From Tsukamurella sp. 1534 (GTDB taxonomy: Bacteria > Actinomycetota > Actinomycetes > Mycobacteriales > Mycobacteriaceae), in the NCBI RefSeq assembly GCF_000312385.1, contig NZ_HE997627.1, forward strand, positions 1,009,282 through 1,073,281: a stretch of 64,000 nt of DNA, in the 5' to 3' direction. The number at the start of each line of letters is the position of its first letter. Position 1 is the first letter of the stretch. The notes under the pieces were generated by a model, which was not told the DNA's origin, did not search any database, and was given only the letters and a program-made list of their open reading frames with translations. A program made the position numbers and the translations under genes. This document shows, one piece after another, positions 58,926 to 64,000 of this stretch.

Positions 58926-60833
58926 CTACTCCGTGCGCCCGCCGAGGTGCTCGGCGAGGAACCGCTCCGCGGCGCGGTGCATGTCAATGGTGTTCTCGGG
59001 GTTGACGAACCCGTGTCCCTCGTCGGCCTTGATCATGTACTCCACATCGCCGCCGCGCGCCCGCAGCGCCTCCACCAGGTTGTCGCTCTCCGCCTGCACC
59101 ACGCGGGGATCGTTGGCGCCCTGCACCACCAACAGCGGCGTGCGGATGCGGTCGACGTGGGAGATGGGTGAGCGCGCCAGCATGTCGGCCTCCTGCGCCG
59201 GATCCGCCGGATCGCCCACGTACAGGTACCAGTTGTTGGCCAGGAACGGGCGCGCGATCTCGGGCAGGGTGCGCATGAAGTTCGGCAGGCTCGAGATGCC
59301 CACGTAGTCGATAGCGGCCGCGAACACATCGGGGGTGAAGGAGACGCCGACCAGGGCCGCGTACCCGCCGTAGGAGCCGCCGAAGATCGCGACCCGGTCG
59401 CGGTCCGCGTACCCCCGCTCGACCGCCCAGTCGACGGCGTCGATGAGATCGTCGTGCATCGCGCCGGCGAACTGCCCGATCGCCGCCTTCGTGAACGCCT
59501 TGCCGTAGCCGGTGGAACCGCGGAAGTTCACCTGCAGCACGGCGTATCCACGGTTGGCGAGGTGCTGCACGGCCCCGTCGTAGCCCCAGCTGTCGCGGTG
59601 CCACGGGCCGCCGTGGACGAGCAGCACCAGGGGCAGGCCCACCGGTTCCACCCCGACGGGCAGCGTGAGGTACCCGTGCAGCGGCAGCCCGTCGCGAGCG
59701 GCGAAGGTGACCGGCGACATCGGCGCCAGCAGTTCGGGTTCCAGGTGCGGGAACGGGCGGAACAGCAGCCGCGACTCCCCCGTCGCGTGGTCGTAGAAGT
59801 ACGTGGCGCCCGGGTCCCGGTCGTGTACGAACGAGACCACCCAGCGCCGGCCCTCGCGGTCCGAGGAGAGGGCGCCCACGTCCCCGTCCGAGAGTGCCTG
59901 CAGCGCCGCGAGCACGTCGCCGAAGCCCGGGTCGAGCGCGTGGATGTCCTGCCGCTCGCCCAGGTACCGCACCCCCAGCAGCTCCCCGGTCTTCCGGTCC
60001 AGGATCAGCGGCGACGGGAGCACGGGCGAGACGAGGCCCGTGGTGTCGAGGTCGAGAGTGGGATGCGAGTCGACCTCGGTCTCCTCGCCCGTCTCGACGT
60101 CCAGGCGCACGGGCCGGGTGCGATCGGACCCGCGGTTGGAGCCGAGCCAGAGGCCGCCACCGTCCGGCGTGGCGATCACCGGGAACATGCCCAGCGGGTA
60201 GTCGGCCCCGTCGTAGAGGGCGATCCGGTTCAGTTCGCGCGCGGCGGAGTCCCAACGGCAGATCTCGATGTCACCGTCGTCGTTCTGCACCGACGCGTAC
60301 AGCTCGCCGCCCGGGCCGGGGATCCAGCCGGCGACGTTCCCGGGATTGCGTTCGAGCAACGTCATCTCGCCGGAGGCGATGTCGATCTCGTGGACGTCGA
60401 ACTCCTCCACCTGGCGGTTGTTGAGGGCGACGACCACGGTGCCCGGCCGCGACCGCGGCAGGTCCATCAGCAGGGCCATGGCCCCGTCGAACGGGGTCAG
60501 GTCCACCGCCGGCGCGTCGGGGTCGTCGAGGTCGACGCGGTGCAGGTGCCACTTCTCGTCGCCGCCGCGGTCCTGCAGGTACAGCAGCCAGCGCGGGTCG
60601 TCGGTCCAGTGGTACATCTGCACGCTGCGCGTGGAATCGGCTGTGACGCACCGGGCCGGTTCGTCGCCGTCCAGGTCCTCGACCCACACGTTGAGCCGGT
60701 TGTCCCGCGGGGCCAGGAACGCCAGGCGCGTCCCGTCGGGCGAGATCTGCGCGCCCGCGCGGACCGGGGAGTCGAAGAACTCCTCGACGGTGATGAGGCG
60801 GGGTGGGCTGTCGGGTGCCGGGTTCTCGGGCAT
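58926..60833 (-). CDS. S9-family (prolyl oligopeptidase-like) serine peptidase
   Basis: A 635-residue serine hydrolase. An N-terminal beta-propeller (about 1-370; repeated WVEDLDGDEPAR-like blades) precedes an alpha/beta-hydrolase domain. The nucleophile is in GGSYGGYAAL (Ser near 488), the Asp is in VVQGANDPRVVQAESD and the His is in KADEGHGF. There is no signal peptide, so it is cytoplasmic. It resembles acylaminoacyl-peptidases and dipeptidyl peptidases that trim short peptides. It stands alone, followed by the secreted lipase on the same strand. The substrate is unknown. Confidence 0.9.
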   Translation of the reverse strand: MPENPAPDSPPRLITVEEFFDSPVRAGAQISPDGTRLAFLAPRDNRLNVWVEDLDGDEPARCVTADSTRSVQMYHWTDDPRWLLYLQDRGGDEKWHLHRVDLDDPDAPAVDLTPFDGAMALLMDLPRSRPGTVVVALNNRQVEEFDVHEIDIASGEMTLLERNPGNVAGWIPGPGGELYASVQNDDGDIEICRWDSAARELNRIALYDGADYPLGMFPVIATPDGGGLWLGSNRGSDRTRPVRLDVETGEETEVDSHPTLDLDTTGLVSPVLPSPLILDRKTGELLGVRYLGERQDIHALDPGFGDVLAALQALSDGDVGALSSDREGRRWVVSFVHDRDPGATYFYDHATGESRLLFRPFPHLEPELLAPMSPVTFAARDGLPLHGYLTLPVGVEPVGLPLVLLVHGGPWHRDSWGYDGAVQHLANRGYAVLQVNFRGSTGYGKAFTKAAIGQFAGAMHDDLIDAVDWAVERGYADRDRVAIFGGSYGGYAALVGVSFTPDVFAAAIDYVGISSLPNFMRTLPEIARPFLANNWYLYVGDPADPAQEADMLARSPISHVDRIRTPLLVVQGANDPRVVQAESDNLVEALRARGGDVEYMIKADEGHGFVNPENTIDMHRAAERFLAEHLGGRTE

Positions 60834-60911
60834 GGCGTGTGCTCCTTCTGCTCGGTTGCCGACACCCAGCAGAAACCATGCCGTCGCGGCACGGTCAAGC
60901 GCGCGGCACGC

Positions 60912-62096
60912 CTACTTCAAGATCCGGGCCAGGAACGGGGTGGAATCCTTCATCGATTCGATGACGGTGCCGCTGTGATCCGCCTCCGGGTACTGGTGCA
61001 GTTCCACCGTGGTGCCGCTCTTGCGGAGCGCGGCGGCCAACGCGATCGAGGACTGTACGGGCACGTCGCGGTCCTTGAGTCCGACGCCGAGGAACACCGG
61101 CCTGTCGTAGCCCGACGTGGGCGTACCCATGTACCGGTCGACCGCTTCGGCCGCGCCGGGCAGAGTGCCGAGGTCCTTCGTGAAGTAGGCGGTGGGTCGC
61201 ACCCCCGAGAGGGAGTCGCTGAGTTGCGCGTAGCACTGCACCTCCGCCTTGGCGGCGGCGTCGCGGCCCTGCGGGCTGAGCACGGAATCGATGTTCAGGC
61301 CGGGGTTCGCCTCCCGGAACCCTGCCAGGATGTACGCGGTGTACGCGGTGGCCGCGGAGCCGAGGCCCGGCGGAAGAGTGAGATTCGGGCCCGCCTTCTT
61401 GATGATCTCCTCGATCTTGTACGGGGTGCCCGTCGCGACCACGCCGCGGTAGTCGAGGCCGCTGCCCGCACTGAACTCGGATGCCCAGCGGGCGCTGTTC
61501 ACCGCGGCCGCCCCGCCCTGGGACTGTCCGACAACGGCCCACTTCTTCGACAGCCGCAGCGAGGCGTCGCCGTGCGCGGAGACCACGGAGTCGACCACGC
61601 TGTGCGCGGTGGCCACGCTGTTGAGGTAGCTCATCAGGCCGGGTGTACCCAGGCCCGCGTAATCGGATGCGACGATCGCGTAGCCCTGCTTGAGCCAATG
61701 GCCCAGGTACTCGGAGTCGCGCGCCGAACGCGGGTTCGCGGACGGGGCGCACGCGTCGCCGAGCCCGACGGTGCCGTGCGCCCAGGCGATCACGGGCCAG
61801 CCACCGGCGGGCGGGGTGCCCTGCGGGGTGAAGATCGCGCCGGTGCTGGTGGCGGGCCGGCCGTGCTGGTCCGTAGTGGAGTACAGCACCCGCTTGGCGC
61901 TCGCGGCGCCGGGAAGGGACAGACCGGCCGCGAGCGGCACGGACCTGATGAGCTTCCCGCCCTGGGACGGCACGGGCCCGGCGTAGTCCGCCGCGTCGAG
62001 CCCGGACTGGTCAGGAGTCGCGACGGCCGGGGCCGCGACGACCGCGGTGGCGGCGAGCACCGCGAGGCCGGACGTGATCAGGCGATTGATCCTCAT
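60912..62096 (-). CDS. Secreted lipase (LIP family)
   Basis: A 394-residue protein with a Sec-type signal peptide (RINRLITSGLAVLAATAVVAAPAVA, cleavage near AVA-TP). The alpha/beta-hydrolase core has WAHGTVGLGDACAPS (oxyanion region), the nucleophile WAVVGQSQGGAAAVNS and LGVGLKDRDVPVQSS (Asp), with the His in YPEADHSGTV. Homologues of this PF03583-type family hydrolyse triacylglycerols or esters outside the cell. It stands between the S9 peptidase and the response regulator, both on the same strand; the 55-bp gap to the regulator makes co-transcription possible. Confidence 0.85.
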   Translation of the reverse strand: MRINRLITSGLAVLAATAVVAAPAVATPDQSGLDAADYAGPVPSQGGKLIRSVPLAAGLSLPGAASAKRVLYSTTDQHGRPATSTGAIFTPQGTPPAGGWPVIAWAHGTVGLGDACAPSANPRSARDSEYLGHWLKQGYAIVASDYAGLGTPGLMSYLNSVATAHSVVDSVVSAHGDASLRLSKKWAVVGQSQGGAAAVNSARWASEFSAGSGLDYRGVVATGTPYKIEEIIKKAGPNLTLPPGLGSAATAYTAYILAGFREANPGLNIDSVLSPQGRDAAAKAEVQCYAQLSDSLSGVRPTAYFTKDLGTLPGAAEAVDRYMGTPTSGYDRPVFLGVGLKDRDVPVQSSIALAAALRKSGTTVELHQYPEADHSGTVIESMKDSTPFLARILK

Positions 62097-62151
62097 GGAG
62101 AGGATCGTATCGAGCCGGAGGTCCTCCGGCGCGGTGTTCGCTTCGCTGCTC

Positions 62152-62811
62152 TCAGGCCAGGGCGTAACGCTGCCGAGGGCGGCCCGTCGAGCCGTATTGC
62201 AGTGCCATCGTGAGCGTTCCGGCCCGCACCTGGTCGGCGAGGTACCGGCGCGCCGTCGCCGGGGAGACGCCGACCTGTTCGGCGATCTCGTCGGCGAGGA
62301 GTGGCCGGTCCGCCGAGCGCAGCGCGTCCACGATCCGGCGCTCGGTCACGGACCCGCCGTCCTCGCGCTTGGCCCCGGGCCGCTCGGACCGCAGCACCGA
62401 GGCCGCGGCGTCGACCTGGTCCTGGGTCACCTCGAAGCCGTCGAGTATGCGGCGGTACGCCGTGTATCCGCCGATGCGGCGGGCCAACTCGGTCGCGGGG
62501 AACGGCTTGATCAGGTACTGCAGGGCGCCCGCGGCGAATCCGGCGCGGACGCTGGCGGCGTCGTCCGCCGCCCCCAGGATGAAGCAGTCGCAGCGGAGCT
62601 CGCGGACCAGGTCGATCCCGGAACCGTCGGGGAGGTAGACGTCCACGAGGGCGAGGTCCACCTTCTCCCGTGCGGCGATCGCGCGCGCCTCGGAGACCGT
62701 GCGGGCGGAGCCGACGGTCTGCAGGCCGGGCATGGTGTCGACGATCTTCGCGTGCATCGCGGCCACGCGGAAGTCGTCGTCCACCACCAGGACTCGGAGG
62801 TCGTCAGTCAT
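62152..62811 (-). CDS. CitB/DcuR-type response regulator
   Basis: A 219-residue response regulator. The receiver domain has VLVVDDDFRVAAMHAKIVD and the phospho-acceptor Asp in VDLALVDVYLPDGSG. The C-terminal winged helix contains LADEIAEQVGVSPATARRYL. This arrangement is that of CitB/DcuR/MalR, which control dicarboxylate or citrate use. Its start lies inside the sensor kinase gene (8-bp ATGACTGA overlap), so the two are made together. Confidence 0.9.
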   Translation of the reverse strand: MTDDLRVLVVDDDFRVAAMHAKIVDTMPGLQTVGSARTVSEARAIAAREKVDLALVDVYLPDGSGIDLVRELRCDCFILGAADDAASVRAGFAAGALQYLIKPFPATELARRIGGYTAYRRILDGFEVTQDQVDAAASVLRSERPGAKREDGGSVTERRIVDALRSADRPLLADEIAEQVGVSPATARRYLADQVRAGTLTMALQYGSTGRPRQRYALA

Positions 62812-64000
62812 CGTCGCGTACTCCTTCGGGGAGGGTGGCCATCACTGCGGTGGGTTCGTCGGAGGCGGGACCGCCGAGGGAGACGACGGTGACGTCGCCG
62901 CCGTGGCCGCGGGCCACCTGCCGGGCGATCGCGAGCCCCAGGCCGCGTCCGCCCGGCACCGTCGGATCGGTACGGGTGCTGACGCCTTCGGCGAACGGGT
63001 CGTCCACGACGAAGCCGGGGCCCGTGTCGGACACGACGATCGCGAGGTCGTGGCCGTCGCGGAGCACGTCGAGCTCGACTTCGCGGGGCTCCCGCCCCTC
63101 GGCGGCGGCGTCGATGGCGTTGTCGAGGAGGTTGCCGACGAGCGTCGTGGTGTCCACGGGGTGGGTGAGGACACCGACCAGCGCGGTGTCGCTCCCGACG
63201 CACAGGGTGACGCCGCGTTCGTGTGCGCGGGCGGCCTTCGCCGCGACGAAGGCCTTGAGGTGCGGCTCGTCGAGCCTGTCGAGGCCGGAGACCGGGGCGA
63301 TCCCGGCCCGGCCCGCGATCTCGTCGAGGTAGTTGACTGCCTCCTCGGTGCGGCCGTCCCGGAGCAGCCCCGCCACCACGTGCACACGGTTCGCCGACTC
63401 GTGCCGCTGGGCGCGCAGCGCCGAGCTCATGGCCTGCACCGAGTCCAGCTCTCGGGTGAGCGACTCGATGTCCGTGCGGTCCACGGCCGTCAGGACCGTG
63501 CCCAGGTCGGTGCCGGCGCGGAGCACGCGCCGGGAGGCGACCAGGACGACCCGCTCGTTGACGGCGGCCGCGACGGGTTTCTCGGTGGGGGTCGCGACCA
63601 CGGCCGAGACCCGTTCCGTGAGACCGAGGTCCGCGAGGGGCGTCCCCGGATCGGCGGTGACGCCGAGTAGTTCGCGTGCCCGCGCGTTGATCACGGTGAC
63701 GATCCCGTCGGCGTCGAACGCGATGACCCCCTCAGAACCCGAGTGCAGCACCGCGTCCTGCTCGCGGATCAGTTCGGCCATCTCCTCGGGTTCGAGCCCC
63801 AGGGTGAGCCGCCGCCACCGTCGGGCGAGGAGACCGGACCCGATGATGCCGACGACGAGGGCGAGCGACGCCAGGCCGACCAGGAGGAGCAGCGCCTTCC
63901 GCGCGGCCTCGTCGACCGTGACCGTCGAGACGCCGACGCTCACGAGCCCCACCACCGTGCCGTCCGCGGCGAACACCGGGGCCTTGGCGCGGACGGACGG
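62804..64000 (-). CDS. CitA/DcuS-type sensor histidine kinase, N-terminus beyond window
   Basis: At least 398 residues remain; the gene enters from the right edge. Visible in order: the end of an extracytoplasmic PAS-like sensor (APVFAADGTVVGLVSVGVST), a transmembrane helix LLLLVGLASLALVVGIIG, a cytoplasmic PAS domain (SEGVIAFDADGIVTVINARA), the DHp motif LRAQRHESANRVHVVAGLL with the phospho-His, and an HATPase domain with NLLDNAIDAA (N-box), VSDTGPGF and GRGLGLAI. Family members sense citrate or C4-dicarboxylates. The ligand cannot be read because the sensor is cut off. Confidence 0.9.
   Translation of the reverse strand, partial: PSVRAKAPVFAADGTVVGLVSVGVSTVTVDEAARKALLLLVGLASLALVVGIIGSGLLARRWRRLTLGLEPEEMAELIREQDAVLHSGSEGVIAFDADGIVTVINARARELLGVTADPGTPLADLGLTERVSAVVATPTEKPVAAAVNERVVLVASRRVLRAGTDLGTVLTAVDRTDIESLTRELDSVQAMSSALRAQRHESANRVHVVAGLLRDGRTEEAVNYLDEIAGRAGIAPVSGLDRLDEPHLKAFVAAKAARAHERGVTLCVGSDTALVGVLTHPVDTTTLVGNLLDNAIDAAAEGREPREVELDVLRDGHDLAIVVSDTGPGFVVDDPFAEGVSTRTDPTVPGGRGLGLAIARQVARGHGGDVTVVSLGGPASDEPTAVMATLPEGVRDDD

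Overview
The window is very GC-rich, almost every gene uses G/C in third codon positions, and GTG starts and 1-8 nt gene overlaps are common. Gene content points to a mycolic-acid actinobacterium (order Mycobacteriales). The evidence is glbO-aglA followed by an Rv2474c/Rv2475c/gdh/ettA-like block in Mycobacterium tuberculosis order, a carboxylic acid reductase, a WS/DGAT wax-ester/triacylglycerol synthase and an HbhA-like small protein. Tsukamurella or a close relative (Gordonia, Nocardia) is my best guess; this is inference from synteny and composition, not a database match.

Layout. 1-11.2 kb: conserved core block with truncated haemoglobin, alpha-glucosidase, small regulators and enzymes, an acyl-CoA thioesterase, a short-form NAD-glutamate dehydrogenase and the translation factor EttA. 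11.3-25.5 kb: nitrate assimilation. It holds a one-polypeptide nitrate reductase with its own flavin reductase module, a MobA-MoeA fusion for the molybdenum cofactor, nirBD, a pseudokinase-like membrane protein, and the opposite-strand operon narK-nnaR-cbiX (transporter, HemD-like regulator, sirohaem chelatase). The upstream regions of nirB and narK share a long motif and the nitrate reductase gene has a weaker version. 25.6-30.9 kb: an SSB paralogue, then a neutral-lipid operon (XRE regulator, HbhA/MLDS-like lipid-droplet protein, acyl-CoA synthetase, WS/DGAT, lipase-like hydrolase) led by a promoter whose spacer is a perfect palindrome.

31.1-45.2 kb: a sulfate-ester scavenging island. It contains two formylglycine-type sulfatases, the formylglycine-generating enzyme that activates them, an MFS carrier, a complete SsuABC/TauABC-type importer, a regulator with two TetR-like DNA-binding domains, a DUF1254 protein, two DUF202 membrane proteins and a LysR regulator. 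A 33-bp element at the LysR gene is repeated almost exactly in the MFS/FGE intergenic region 9.5 kb away, which I read as the regulator's operators at both ends of the island. 45.3-52.6 kb: carboxylic acid reductase diverging from a sulfonate/sulfone oxidation operon (SsuD-like, SfnG-like, acyl-CoA-dehydrogenase-like), consistent with a continued organosulfur theme.

52.6-64 kb: a MarR/DinB-like divergent pair, a slipin, an unusual membrane-tethered alpha/beta-hydrolase fused to an ABC ATPase with its permease and MerR regulator, an S9 peptidase, a secreted lipase and a CitA/CitB-type two-component system whose sensor runs off the right edge. No rRNA, convincing tRNA, CRISPR array, transposase or phage gene was seen.
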